Shown here piece after piece: positions 50,316-63,640 of a stretch of DNA of 64,000 nucleotides. The notes under the pieces are model-generated. The model worked only from the letters and a program-made list of their open reading frames with translations, did not search any database and was not told the DNA's origin. The DNA is from Cucumis sativus (taxonomy: Eukaryota > Streptophyta > Magnoliopsida > Cucurbitales > Cucurbitaceae). Every line of letters begins with the position of its first letter. Position 1 is the first letter of the stretch. Location of the stretch: positions 744,001-808,000 of the forward strand of contig NC_026659.2 in NCBI RefSeq assembly GCF_000004075.3, written 5' to 3'. Position numbers and translations under genes: made by a program.

Positions 50316-50509
50316 TAATCAAATAAACTATTACAAAACCCTCCATCATCTCCAAACCACACATATATATATTATAAATACAAAAGAAATTAAGAAGAAA
50401 AAAAACTTTAATTCAATGATTTATTTGATTAAACTCTTTTAAAGCTGAGGGAAAAGTGGGATTTTGGATTAAGCATTAAGGAAGAGATTGAAATCTGTGA
50501 AGAGAGAGG

Positions 50510-50560
50510 ATGCTTCTGACACACAAGAATATCTTCAAAGGCTGGGGATCACTGTTCTAA
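50510..50560 (+). CDS. Upstream ORF in the HIPP leader
   Basis: An ATG at 50510 opens a 16-codon frame that closes with TAA at 50558-50560, 67 bases before the main ATG. If it lies in the mature leader it could reduce translation of the downstream protein. The peptide (MLLTHKNIFKGWGSLF) has no known homology that I recall. It is listed because of position, not proven translation. Confidence 0.3.
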   Translation: MLLTHKNIFKGWGSLF

Positions 50561-50627
50561 GTTTTTCTCTTTCTCTCTCCTTTCTTAATATTTTTGTTAT
50601 ATATATCAAGCTTTTGTGTATTCGAAA

Positions 50628-52111
50628 ATGGCTACCGTACTTCATAGAACTACCTTGGGTTCTATCATTTATTCTTATTTCCTACGTTGTTTTGGAAATT
50701 CCCATAATCATAATAATAATCTTGATCTTCATCATCATCATCATCATCACAAAAGCTTCAATCATATCTTCTTCAATAACATGCCAAAGCCAAAGCCTTT
50801 GTCCTTGCAGGTAATTGTTTTATTGTAGTTTCATGTACGTACTTATCTGTGTTTGGTAGTGAATGTTATCGGTCTAGAGTATGATGAGGGTGTTGTAAAT
50901 GTGTTGTTCTAATTGAGATGTTCGGGGTACTTTTTGATCCCTTTATGATTTAATTTCTTGGTAACCAAAATGTATCTTCACCTTTTTAGGATAAAGATTG
51001 ATAAAGTTTTTTTTTTTTTTTTTCCCTTCTTTTTGTTCCTCAAAACTGAAAAGAATAGGAAAAAGTTTATCTTTTTATATGATGGGGTTTTGAGAATTTT
51101 TATCTTTTACATGTTTCCTGGCTTTTTTCTGTCAAATTTTCATGTGGGTGTTCTTTTAACTTTTGAAAAATATCAATTTAAAGTTTTGAAGTTTGAATTC
51201 GACATGGGTTTTAAACCATGTTTGCAATTACAAGGGTATGAATGCACGACTTTTTGTTTATGGTACCATAGCAAACCAACTCATCAATTAAAAAGTTTAG
51301 GTTAATAGAGAACAGAAAATTTAATTATACTAATATAGTTCAACATGTTTAAAGAACAAAAGATGAAAAGAAAAAAAAAGTTTTTAGTGAAGCCCCTTGA
51401 TAAATGGGTGTGAGAATCTTGAAGACATGAAAAAGTAACTACAATTTGCTAGAACATGACTTTTTTTCTTAATTCCCTTGGCCTTCTTCATTAACCCCTT
51501 ATGTGAAAGTTTTTTATTTATCAGATCAGCAAAAGGAACAAAGGTATAATAATAATATCATGAGAGAATCTATATCCTATATATTCCTATCAATTACTGA
51601 TTTTGTATTTGCTTTTACAGACTGTTGAGCTTAAAGTCAGGATGTGTTGCACCGGTTGTGAACGGGTCGTTAAAGATGCGATCTACAAGCTTAGAGGTAC
51701 GAAAAGAAATTTAAAAAGCCCACCATTTTTTTAGGGTTTTGTAAGGTTTTAAAAAAAACATTACTAGGGTTTATTTTGTTTCGAGTAGGTGTTGACTCGG
51801 TTGAGGTGGAGTTAGAGCTTGAGAAGGTGACGGTTATTGGGTATGTTGACCGAAACAAAGTACTAAAGGTGGTTCGAAGGGCCGGGAAGAGGGCGGAGTT
51901 TTGGCCATACCCAGAGCCACCATTGTACTTTACATCAGCAACCGATTACTTCAAAGATACAACTCGTGAATTCAAAGAGAGTTACAACTATTATAGACAT
52001 GGATATAATGTTGGCGAGAAGCATGGAACGATTCCGATGTCTCATCGTGGTGATGACAAAGTGAGCAACATGTTCAATGATGATAATGTCAATGCTTGTC
52101 ATGTCATGTAA
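50628..52111 (+). CDS. Heavy-metal-associated isoprenylated plant protein (HIPP), three exons
   Basis: Exons 50628-50810, 51621-51696 and 51789-52111 join to 582 bases and 193 residues. The HMA fold begins at about residue 62 (VELKVRMCCTGCERVV); the metal-binding MxCxxC core is Met69 to Cys74, with Cys71 and Cys74 as ligands. It continues through YKLRGVDSVEVEL to VTVIGYVDRNKVLKVVRRAG. Exon 2 holds the metal loop, flanked by the usual HIPP introns. The last four residues, CHVM, form a CaaX box, so the protein should be prenylated (Met favours farnesylation) and membrane-associated. The N-terminus is extended by 60 residues with a run of seven His and many Asn, which is not part of the domain. 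The family acts in metal homeostasis and stress responses. The conserved tail (RHGYNVGEKHGTIP, GDDKVSNMFNDDNVNAC) marks a specific HIPP subgroup. Confidence 0.9.
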
Positions 52112-53399
52112 ATATATAAACTTGATATCAAAATGTGAGCCCTCGCTCTAGCAGCATGGAGAGACGTGGAAAAAAAAAATGGGGCTTAAGTAAATGAATG
52201 TGCTTTGTACATCTTGGAATGTTGAAGGGTTTATTATCTCTTGTTGTTTCTAAGTTATATATATGCACAGTGTGTAAAATGAAAAGTTTAATTAATTGTT
52301 CCTTTCTTTTCCTTTTATTTTGTGAGCATGAGTTTAATTATATTATAAGCAAGAAGTTTGTGTTACCAAATTTCTAAATGTTGTGTATGATATTTTGGTT
52401 TCTAGTTTTAGCTTGGATAAACTTATTGCTATGATTGAAAGTCGATCTTCTTTTTTTTGACCTAAAGTTGATTTATAGGTGAACATTTAAGTGGGACGAC
52501 AAATCATTATTTAATAGACAACGACGTTGGATACGATAAATTTAACGAAAATCGAGATTTTGTCTAAAATAAAATGTAAAAGATCGTTTGGTTTGATTCT
52601 AATGAGATGTGAATGGAAGACTAAGAGATTGATTGTGTAAACATTCAAGAAAGCAAATGACTTAGGCTAGCTTTTCCATCTCATTATATATACTAAACTT
52701 GGGAGAGGACCATGCTTGTATTTGTGGATAAACACAATTTTGATTATTGAATTTGAAGGTGAACCTACTAGCAAGAAAGTGGACTTTTCTAGGCCCAATA
52801 TGATGTGTCCAACCTATCTGTCATTTGTGCTTAATGGGTTTTCCTTTATTTGAAAATTTGTAATCTTTAACGTATGATCTTTTGATATAATAGTCTTTAA
52901 AAAGTTTCAATAGGTTTCAATAATGGATACAAACCTAAGTTTGAGGTTAGAATATTTCAGTACAACGGGAAGGAATATCAGGTCAATTTCCACGTTTAAA
53001 CTCATCCAACATTTATTCTACCTAACTTATGTGGTGTTTATACGAATTTGTATGATGGTATGAGCATGTTAATATATTTGTTAAAGTTCATTTATAACCA
53101 AAAAAAAAAAAAAAAAAAGACAAATTTGAAAGTCTAGAGACTAAAATAAACTTGTTCAATTCAAATGTAATAATTCAACTAATATAAAACGTCGTCAAAA
53201 CATAAAATTTTATTGCTTACCACTTGCAATTGAAGTAAACATATTTACTGATTTATTGTCAAATTTACACAACAAGTTAAACTAATATGTTTGATCAAGA
53301 GGCCAATACACGTAGAGAAAAAAAACAAGAATAAGATATATTTTCACTTTATTTATATAACGTTTCCTTTTTCTTCTTTTTTAAGCAAACATTCGAAGA
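52112..53399. other. Convergent intergenic interval (HIPP / RINGv gene)
   Basis: The HIPP gene on plus and the RINGv gene on minus converge here. Probable HIPP 3' UTR occupies the first 200 bases. A poly-A run of about 20 bases at 53099-53118 could be the tail of a retroposed sequence. No coding content was seen. Confidence 0.45.
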
Positions 53400-55802
53400 C
53401 TATATAGCTGGAAAGTACCCAATAGTGACATTTGATTCCACCCTTTGTGATCCTCTTGATGAATTCCACTCCTGAAAGAACTCCAAAGCAAGTCGAAACA
53501 CAGTTCCAAGTCCAAGCACCACAATAACTCCTGTTCTTCGAAGTTTCACTAACCATAAATATCTCGACAAGGAAACAGAAGTATAGATCGGTATCGATCG
53601 ACAAAAACGTACCGATGATGATATTTACAGGCAATGCGGAAACACCGAGGGTGATTGATATGAGAATATCTAGTAGGAGACCTCCTATGAGAATGGCAAA
53701 AGCCAACCAAAGTGGACTGAAGCAGTACTGTTGCATAAATAATTATGAAAAATGTTTCATGTTTTTTAACAACAAATGAAACAAGCATATCACTGGAAAA
53801 ATCAAAATCAAATCTTGCTACCCTTTGGGGATCTTGAGTTCTATAGGTTGGATCAATCCTCCAAATCCAGTAGTTGGTCTGTGCATGTCAAATAAGGGAA
53901 TAATCATAGTTCAGGTTATTTCGATATGACATCCATGAATCATAAGTTCAATGTTAAATTGTAAGGTTCTAAACTGCATTTCTCATGAATCAATAGTTTG
54001 AAAGGTAAAGACTATATACAGAAAACAGAAGCATAATAATTTTCATGTCCATTTATTTAGTTTATGAGTTCGATTTTGTTCGATGTGGTTTAGTGGGCGA
54101 GTGAATCTTTGCCACTTTGCACTTTTCCTCTTTCTCAACATTTCTGATTCACCAAGAAGAGGAAGAATTGTGAAGGATGAAGCAGCAGTCATTGCCTATA
54201 AGTATTAGAACTTAAAAGGAAACGGTTGTACAACCTACGGAATAAGTAAGGTCGTAGTTGTCCTTGCCTATAATTCTTATTGAGTTTCATTGCAAATCTG
54301 GTAAGCAAAACATTATTTAGAAATATTCACTATGCTACTTTGTAAAGCCCTTCAAAATAAAAGAAACACTCAGAAGCAAAGATTACAGATCAAATGTCAT
54401 GATAACTTTCTTCCTAATGTAGGAAAAGAAAGCAAGGAACTGTAGCAATTAGCAAAAGCAAAACTAAAGCATGATACTGGTCATCAACTAATAACGCTAA
54501 TACTGTAGAAAGGACGAAAAAATTGATTCCATATTCATTGAGACGTTTCATTTTATAAGTTTATAATCATTGCATCAAGAGCTACAGAGTACCTACACCA
54601 TGATGTGACTGTGGAGGTGATACATTTGCCGCTACAACCCTGAAAAGTTTAGCAAATTGCGTTTCAAAATGCCCTTGACACACCATATGATTGGTTTAAT
54701 TTAATAAATGGCATTCTCTAAAAAAGCAACTTACTGGCATATCTCACATCTGTTTGATCCTTTGGTACGAAACCAAGTATCTATACAAGTCCGATGAGCT
54801 TTTGCGAGACCGCCTCGACAATGACATCCAAGTTCTATCAAGACTTCCTCCTTCTCTTGCTGACAAATTCTGAATAATAGTACTCAGGCTTAATGGCCTC
54901 GACTTCCTTTACATTTTCCAACACATTAACCAGATAATTGAAGCCAATAGTAATTGTGGAAAGACAACAATATTTGAAAAAGTGTCATCTACAATGTAAA
55001 AAAAAATAGGGATTTAATCTTTTCTCTTTAGTCTTTAGTGCAACAAATGTGTGGCAAAGACTTGAACCTCCGACCTCAAGGGAAATGCCTTAACCATTGA
55101 AGTATACTCATTTTTGCGGCTCTAATCTTACTGTGACAGACAAATTAAATATCTTCCATCTACTTAAGCTTTTAGAATTCAGTCAAACTCTCCTCACCAA
55201 CAAAGTCATTTCCACCCCCAAATCTACATAAATAGATCGCATATTTGATTCATGGTTTAACCTTATCAATTTAGTGGTGGTTTAACAAACCACATAAAGT
55301 ATCAATTTTCAAAAAGCAAACTTAGGAGTTTATCTAATGTTTTTTGGATGACAAACAATGAACAAACAACGCAAGTAACAAAAGTATGAGGAAGGAGGAA
55401 CTAACTAAAAAAGGTTCTGCCAAAATGTAGCAGCACAAATGAACAAAACAATTGAAAATGCATTTTAAATGGAGCAGAAGCAACTCAAATGTACCTGCAC
55501 TGCTCATCAGAACCAGAAGTAGTAGACAAGAGCTCCTTTTTTGGGGAAACTGCACAAGCCAATATCACTTCTTCTTGAGAGCGAAGAGTCCCAGGACCAG
55601 GAACCTCAGAGGTTGGTTTAGACTCCCCTGTAGAAACAACAATGGTTAATAGGGTATTATCATCACCATCTCTGGTAGAGAGCTCTAATGCTGATGATGA
55701 TGGTTGAGCAACTCTCTGCTTCTCAAGGTCGCCTTCATTGCTCTGATTCCCGCCGGCCTTGGCCTTTACATCATTTGAATGGCAATCCATCGAAAGGTTC
55801 AT
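53400..55802 (-). CDS. RINGv (MARCH-like) membrane E3 ubiquitin ligase, multi-exon
   Basis: Coding exons on the minus strand: 55802-55495, 54869-54735, 54639-54597, 53878-53822, 53727-53613, 53530-53400. They join in frame to 789 bases and 262 residues. A C4HC3 RINGv domain starts at Cys102 (CRIC), with Cys118, Cys120, His128, Cys131, Cys144 and Cys147 (RCEIC) following; this class binds E2 enzymes and ubiquitinates membrane proteins. The region before it is acidic and Ser-rich. Downstream comes TNYWIWRIDP, shared by plant relatives, then two hydrophobic helices (LWLAFAILIGGLLLDILISI; VIVVLGLGTVF) typical of MARCH topology. The stop is TAG at 53400-53402. A GTACGA donor at 56289 and an AG acceptor near the ATG suggest a 5'-UTR intron. 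An in-frame ATG at 55790 is an alternative start. The donor of the 43-base exon is the least certain border. Confidence 0.82.
55031..55110 (-). repeat. tRNA-like SINE remnant in a RINGv intron
   Basis: On the minus strand the order is TATACTTCAATGGTTAAGGC, then CCTTGAGGTCGGAGG, then GGTTCAAGTC, which matches a pol III B-box apart from its last base. It ends in a run toward TTTGTTGCAC. This order is common to abundant short plant repeats. It lies in the intron between the first two coding exons. Confidence 0.45.
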
Positions 55803-57265
55803 TTGAATTTCAAACACCACAAACTTGAATCAATAGAACAACAAAAGTCTTTGACTAACATTTCTGAGCATCATCTAGTCGTCCCTTTGCTCAATTTTCT
55901 CTCACACCCTAAATTGAATAGAAAATATCTGCAACTCAGTGTTCATCCCACATCACCAATAAAGCGAAACAAACCCACCAACCAATTGAAAGCATAATTT
56001 CCACCTAACAAATTTATTTTCAGTCCCAAACAAACGACTAAGACACAAAATACACAAAATACCCAAAATACATTGAGAACATTGCATTACATGTAACAAT
56101 TGAACTACAAAACCACAAACGAGCCTCAATCTACAATACCCAATTCAAGAAATCAAAACCCATCAACAAAATGAAACCAAAATTGCTTCCAACCAAACAA
56201 GAGTTGCATTACACATAGAAAACGAGGTTAGGAGAGCAACAGTAGCAAAAATCAGGAACAAAAGCGAATAAAATCAAAAGGGTTCGTACCTGGGAGACTT
56301 AGACTTGAAGGATTAAAGATTCAACAGTTGAAGCAGTAGAAACAGAGGTGAAATAAGAAAAAAAGGATAGGGAAATTCTCAACCCCCTTTATCCTTTTTC
56401 TTTTAGGTGAGAATTGAAAAGGCAAAGAAAAAATGAGTTTTGAAATTACGTGATTTATGAGAAGAGTATATGAATCCACGTTATTTTGTAGCCTTTCAAC
56501 AAACACAAGGATATTGCTTTAGCAACTGAGGCGCCAAATCTCACTTCCACATCGAAGACACCCTCAACAAAGATCATTCCTTTTTAAAAATTTGATTTTT
56601 CTTTTCTTTAATAAAAAAAGACAAACGATAACTTTCTTCTTCAATTATTCCTATCAAATATTCTTTATATATATATAAATTATTATCCTCATTGGGTTTG
56701 AAATTCTTATTCTTTTTCTTCCACTTATTTTCAAATTATTGTTATTTATTAGAATAATTTAATGTCTAAAAAGACCCATTTTGTTACTTTTATTTTGTAT
56801 GAATATGAGCAAAAAGGGAAAAGAATTCAAATGAAAAATTGACTAATGAAAATAAGAGCTTTGAATTTTTTTTTCCTTTTTTGGGTATCAGATTATACAA
56901 TATCTTGTGATGGGACAAATGGTCAATTAGTTTCAACTCACAAAATTCAATCCGAAAAGAAAATCAAAACTTTATCTCCATAACATATTATAAAAGCATT
57001 ATTCAAACACGAACAAAATTAATTGAAAAAAAGACTATTTAATTTCATCAAATATTTATAATGTTATACACTTAACTCCGCTAAATAGTTTGGTTTCAAT
57101 TAACAATAGAAGCCTAACTGAGATTAAAGTAATCTCTTTTTTTTCTCCTATTGATTTTACCCCTCTTGAATAACAATATTGTTAAAAAAAGAAAAAAGAA
57201 AAAAGAAAAAAAGAAAAGGTCTTTAATTTGAGATTTCATCTACTTAATTAATTAAGTCTAATTTT
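55803..57265. other. 5' region of the RINGv gene and WAT1 3' flank
   Basis: Probable 5'-UTR intron of the RINGv gene occupies about 55817-56289, with the leader exon just past 56290. Beyond it are a poly-T/A-rich stretch and short TA runs at about 56669-56679. No other gene is visible up to the stop codon of the WAT1 transporter. Confidence 0.45.
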
Positions 57266-60122
57266 CTATGGTTGATCTTGTAAATCCTTCATCATTTGGT
57301 CATGAGGAGTAATTGTTGAAGTAATTTCCTCTTCCACCACCACTTTTGAAGCACAGCTTTCCATCTCTTTGTTCTTTCCCCACAGTAAAATGTATAGTCC
57401 AATTATCACAATGATGGACCCCAACAAGCTGTTTTCATTACTAACCACGGTTAATTTAAAGATTGTAATATATTAGGATATGATTGAAAGTAATTTTGAA
57501 AGGATGAAAATTGCTTTTGTTGTATTTAGAAAGTAATAAAAACATGTTTTGTCTTTACGTTAGTTTTAAATCAATATAATGAATATTGTTTCCAAACTCT
57601 CAAGGGTTGATTTTGGTGATTCAAAGTAAGTTTTGTAATTGATTTTAAACATGACAGCACAATAGTTTCTAGCCCTAATTATAAAAACACTTCCAAATAT
57701 GTTTGTGTATATATGTATATTTTGAAGAAATGGAGATTTCTAATAAATTAAAAGCTTTTTCCTTTTTCATACCTTCCGAGAAAGAGTGGCTCGTGCAAGA
57801 TGGGGATATCGAACATGGCTGCCATAATCTGAACCAACGGGCTAAATGCTGCTGTGAACACTGGCCCTCTTTTCTTAACGCACCATGACATTCCCACAAA
57901 ACATATCCCTGATCCAATCATTCCCTACATATCCACAACGGAGTTATATATTATATAACTCTCCTTCATTTGAATTTTATATCTACACTATTTCTATTCC
58001 TGTGATTAAGTTTCTTTTATTTTCTAATTTTCATACCAGACAGGTCTTCGTCAAAACTAAATTCTTATGAACAAGTGAGTAAGAATTTGACACCTTGTGT
58101 TTTTTTATGGAAAAAAGAAATGAAAAGTGATCCCTCATCATTTCTCCTTTAGGTGGGAAAGTCTAGTGGGTTAGCAGAAAGATATTTTTTGGTGCCCTAG
58201 ATTTATAGTGGATAAAAGCATCCCTAAAATAACTTGGAACTAATCTCATAATTAACCTAATTAATCAGCTTGGCCTTCAAAAAAATATAACTTAAGAAAA
58301 AACAAATTAAAAGAATTTGTTTTTTTTTTTAATAATTATTTTCATATGATGATCAAAACCTCAACACCTTGCATGCATGCAAATTGAGAGCTTTAATATT
58401 TTTGTGGAGACTTACAGTGTACAAGACAGTGAGTATTTGAATCTTTCCAGTTAGAGCCCAAGCAGAGAGCTTTGCGCCGGTGGAGAGGCTCAATACGGCG
58501 GATTGGATTGCCCCGAAGCCGGACATGATGGCGGTGCTCGAGTATTGATATGGATATCTCTTTCCGATGTTTGATTGCAACAAAAACCACGACGACCACA
58601 GCAGAGTTCCAGCCACTAGAGCAATGCACCCTACCGTCCAACTCTCCGCTGTCTTCTTTAGCTTCGCATCACTCACGTGTGCGGTAACGTATGAAGCATT
58701 TGCCAATGTTGGGCCTTTGTATGTCGTCAATAGCACAGCTCCGGAGATGCACACCACGGTCCCGATCACCTTCGCTTTCCCACTGCTGCTTTTCAACTTC
58801 ACTGACTCTAACCTGTTTGAAAGAAAATTTGTTATGTGAGAGTTTACCAAATTGAGTTTTTAGCATTTGAAAAAAACATTTTCATAAATCAAAATATAAT
58901 TTTTAAAACTAAATATTTTATTACAAACAATTTCAAAACTCAAGGTAAGTTTTAGGCTAAGAAAAATAGTTTTCTTGGAAGATTTGAAATTAGGGTAGGA
59001 ACTTAGAAGAAAACGAACACACTTTATAAAGAATCTAAGGATTATTAAATGTAGTTTAATGTGAATTTTCAAAGTAAGATTGAAAAGAAAATTAACTCTT
59101 ACGAATGGAAGTAATGTTAGCAACTTAATTAATATAGTTCAATCCGACATACAAATTAAAGTTCGATATTTGAGGTGAGAAGCTTCACATTTAAGCTTAG
59201 GAGTTAAGTAAAGAGTATGGGAAGCATGAAATAAAGAAAACAAAAGAAATGTATTCTAGGTCCAACTTCAAAAAGCTGCAATTAAAAAAGTGAGAAAAGG
59301 GAGTTCGAACTACTGTCGAAAATCTCGAGTTTGTCAAACGAGTTCAAATTTAACGAACAAAAATTTAAACAGTTTAGGTCAAATGCTCGAAAGGTCCGTT
59401 TGAAATGACTTTACAACTATTATCTTTTTAGAAAAGTTGAAAACTCATTTCAAACAAACTATTGTGAGCACTCTGGAGATCCGAAAACTAAAGAAGTGAC
59501 ATTTGAGTAAGAAAGGGAAAGATTAAACTTACCCAAATGGAAGAGCAAGTAGAAAAGTAACAACAGGGACTATGTTAACAAATGCACAAGCGAAAGTGGC
59601 AGAAGTGTGTTGAATTCCCAAAAGGAAGCAATATTGAGTTAATGAAGCCCTGAATTGAAAACAAGAACAACAAATTAATCGATGAAGAAACTGAAAAGAC
59701 AAAACAGATAATTAAGAATTGAAGCTTTGAAACTTACCCAACAATGGCGCTGAAGAACAGATAACAGAGGATTCGAAGAGAGAGATTGGCTCTACCATCT
59801 CTGTAAATTAACCCCAAAACAACAGAACAGAAACAGAGAGAAAGAGAAAATTCATAATATTCTAAAGATCAAAAGGGGAAGAAAAAAAAAAGATTAAATA
59901 AAAAGTGGGTATTTGAGGAAATTACTTTTCACAGAAGTAAGCAATTGGAGCTAAGGAAATGGCAGCAATGGAGAGACGATAAGTGATGAGAACTAAATGG
60001 TTCATTCCATGATCAAGAACTGTCTCGAGCAGAATATTCACAATGGCAAAAGCAAAATCTATGGCTACCATCGCCATCAATGGTTTGAAATCTTCTAAAC
60101 CTTTCATTCTAAACAAACCCAT
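57266..60122 (-). CDS. WAT1-related (UMAMIT, EamA) transporter, six exons
   Basis: Exons on the minus strand: 60122-59926, 59800-59738, 59649-59533, 58812-58416, 57924-57773, 57428-57266. They join in frame to 1089 bases and 362 residues, the usual family length. About ten hydrophobic helices are visible, arranged in two EamA repeats. Markers are FAIVNILLETVLDHGM in the first helix pair, TQYCFLLGIQHTSATFACAF, the long exon with AVLLTTYKGP, the WCVKKRGPVFTAAFSPL block and LLGSIIVIIGLYILLWGK before a cytosolic acidic tail. WAT1 and UMAMIT proteins move auxin, amino acids and related solutes at the vacuole or plasma membrane; which substrate applies is not readable. I chose the first ATG (60122); an alternative at 60107 gives MKGLEDF. 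A TATA-like TATTTAAT lies about 175 bases upstream. The relic at 5.8-6.3 kb belongs to the same family. Confidence 0.9.
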
Positions 60123-63100
60123 CACACCAAAAAAGAAAAAAAAGAAAAAATTCAAAGTTTTTTCTCCTAACAAAATTTGCTCAAAGAAAAATCTTCAAGC
60201 TAAGAAAACAGCTCTCTGTCTTTTTTTCTTTTTTTTGTGTTTTCTTTGCTGTGATCTTGTTTTAGAGAGAGAGAAAAAGGAGAGAGTGAAGGTGAAATTA
60301 AATAGAGAGTGATGCAAAGAGAAGAAGAAGGGGAGGGGGGGGCTGATCATCCAGTGGAATAAGTGGGCACAAAGCAAGATTAAAATTCCTTTAAATCACA
60401 TCAATGGCTTTAAGCTACTACAACTTTCATATTTGTTTATTATTACAAAAATAATAATCATCTATTCATTTTATTCTCTCCCTCTCTCACTTTCCCCTCT
60501 TGATGAGTAACAAAATTAACAATAATAAAAGAGGTTAAACTGTTATACACATTTGGTCTGTCCACCTTTGAGTTTCGAGATAGGGAAGAAATAACAGTAT
60601 ACGTGTATATCATGTAGATGAAAGTAAATTTGGTATCCTATAACTCCATTGTTTTATAGAAAAAATAACTATATATTTTAGAACACTTAAACCATTTCAT
60701 TTCAATTTTAAGTTTAATAGGTATGATCTTCAGTTTTAGAAAGTTGAAAGAGTGTTAGTAATTACAACTCAAAATTAACGTACCTCATTTGCCTTGTAAT
60801 TCGAAACTTTGTTTTTAGAAAACAAAGAACTATTTAAAATTAAAAATTTTGCGTTTAGTTATGAGTTTGAAAATGCAATCATGATCCATGTTTATAATCT
60901 CTTAAAATAATCAAATTTTAAACCTAAAGAAAATGATAATTTATTATGTTTCAAATGGGGCTATTTCAAATGTTGTTTTAAAAAGTAAGTGTATGAAACA
61001 CATCTTCATTGCTTTCTCTTCATTTTTATGTTCAAAAGATCGAAAAATTGTTTTTAAAAGAAGATATTTCTATTTATACTTTTTTACTAAAAAAGAATCT
61101 AAAATAAAAATGGAAGTATTTCAAAAATCATTTTGATTGATTGATAGAAACATTTCAATATCTATCCGAATGCTAAACCAAATAAACATTTAATAAATGC
61201 GAAGATGAAAAGAATAAGAAACTTGTTAGACATCGATAAAGTTGAAACAATTTTTGGGTTTTTTTTCTTTTCTTTTTTTTGTTGGAGTTGAAGGATTATA
61301 CTCATGTGATAAATTTAGGGGAATAATTAAATGGGTACACCTAATTAAACCATTAACCAACCAAATTTTCCCACAAATATACAATCACAAAGCATCATTT
61401 AAACACAATAAAGAACACATATCTTATCATTATTTTTTTTGAGTAAGCCTAGGGGGCAGCACCCTAATGTAATCCAATTCCATTGTATAATAATAGAACA
61501 TGAGTTTCTCATTTATTTTTCTTTTATTTTTGAAAATATAATTCTATATCTAATAATAATAATAATTTGTATTTTGTATATTTTTCTTCAACCATACATG
61601 TTAAAATGAAAGGCATATATACAAAGCTATAGATTAGCTTTTTCTAAGGGGTGGTGGAGAAATGAAGTTTGATATATTATTTGATCTCACTTGTTTTTTT
61701 GGTCTGCCCAAGTTAATATACCTACTCAATACTATATTTAAACATATTTAAAATCATGCCTAAATATTATGCAAAGAAGAATCTTTTTAGGGAATTAATT
61801 TATCCAACAATATATATATATCTATACACATACACACACACACACTATATAAGATCATGGAATTGTTGTAAATTAGTAGTGTATTTTATGTTATATATGC
61901 CTTTACCTTATGTATTTTTCTCCCTTTGTTTTGCCATTTTGTGTCATATCATAACTTTTTAATTTTGTGGTCTGAATTTAAAGAGATGATCAGACAACCA
62001 TCTAAGGGAAAAATATATATATAAAAACCCATATAGAATAAGACATTATATATTCAAGTTCATAGATGGAGATATGTATATATAATAATAATAAATGAAC
62101 CAAGATATATTATTTATTATTTAGAGTGTATTTATTAATTAATATTGAGCTTAAAAAAGAATCCAACTCAACTTTTGATACCCTTTGCATGAAGTCAACA
62201 AAGAAGAAACTTTGAATATAATGAGAATGAAGGTTTGAGGTTTGAGGTTTGAATTATTAATTTATTTTGAGGGAGAAATTTTTAAAAAGAAAATTCAAGT
62301 CCCAATAAGAGATGATGGGGAAAAAAGAGAGAGAGAGCATTAAAAACAGTAGATAGAAAGGTGATTTGGAAATGGGAAAAGTTTTTTAAGGAGGTGTATT
62401 TGTCACAAATGTATGTATTTGTTGTCAATTTTCTATCTCAAACGTAGATGAGAGCAACTAAAAAATTGCATGTCCTTTACTAGAAAAAAAATTGGATGCA
62501 TCTCGACTACCATCCGATCAAAATGTGTCTCGTGGCACTTACTCTTCTTTTATGTGTTGAAAAAATACAAGACATGCATCTAACTATTGCTCGTTTTTAA
62601 TTAATTTATTTTTAGGTGCACACGATAGGCTTTACCTAGTTTCATGCCCTCTTTCCTTTATACACACAAGAAAAGAAAAAAGATAAATACAGTTCATGAA
62701 ATGGTGTTTTGTTAACCCTAGAATAGGAGGGTGTATCGATAACCCTAGAATGAAAAATTGAATAACCGGACGCCTCATACCCTATCATATCTCCAACTTT
62801 TTTCTATATAATTCTAACTTCACATGTAGTTTTAAATCACTTGCAAAAGCTTTATAGTAAACATTACACCTTTGAAAAGATACGCGTAGACATGTATATT
62901 TAAAGGAGATGAGAAAGTTAGAGGGTAATTTTTAGAATTTAAAGATAATGTTTAAAGATAGCAGGGGTTATAACAGGAAGAACAATATGTCAAATCCAAA
63001 GGGGTAATTGGAAAGAAAGAAAGGAAAAAACATGACATTATGACAAGTATAAAGCTAAAGCCAAAGTCCCCTGCACTACTCTTTAACGTGTAAAGACCTT

Positions 63101-63640
63101 GTTTTAAGAACACTGTTTTTTTCTTCTTTTTTTTTTGTTCTAAAATATTTGAAGGCACATTCTCAATTCTTAATGTCTCTTCCTCTCCCTTAATAAAAAG
63201 AAACAATAATTTTCTCACTCTTTTGCTTTTACCAATACTGCATGTCGTTATTGCAGATGGAGGTTACTGGGAGATGGATGATTCTCTCTTTCCTCTCTTT
63301 TTCATCGCATTTGTTGAGCTATAGTCTCACGTCAATTATTAGAAAATGATGAAAAATAAAACGTATGAACCTAACTTTAACTCTAAAGTGGAAAATATTG
63401 TACTTTCTTTTGTTTTCTCCAACAATTTGTTGATTTGAAAATCATGGTAAATGGATCAGCACGGTTGTATTTAATTGAAACCATTTTGTTATATATGTTA
63501 TTGAGTTGGTGCTTTCTATGTCTCTTAATTAAATTAGTTTTCTACATGCATACGTTTCTTCATTTTAGCCAACCTGTCTTTATTGATTAAACCGATTAAA
63601 GCAACTACCCCTTCATGGTTATTTTGGTCTCTATCATATG
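60123..63640. other. WAT1 promoter and gene-poor interval
   Basis: The first 200 bases are leader and core promoter of the transporter gene. After that I see only AT-rich sequence with TA runs (61811-61818), a short (CA)n at 61835-61844 and homopolymers. No gene or recognisable RNA was found. A short frame from 63258 to 63347 begins in a mixed-composition patch but is only about 26-30 codons and unlike any family. Confidence 0.45.

Noticed and set aside
58567..58839. Plus-strand frame over the long WAT1 exon
   Set aside because: Antisense shadow of exon 4 of the transporter gene.
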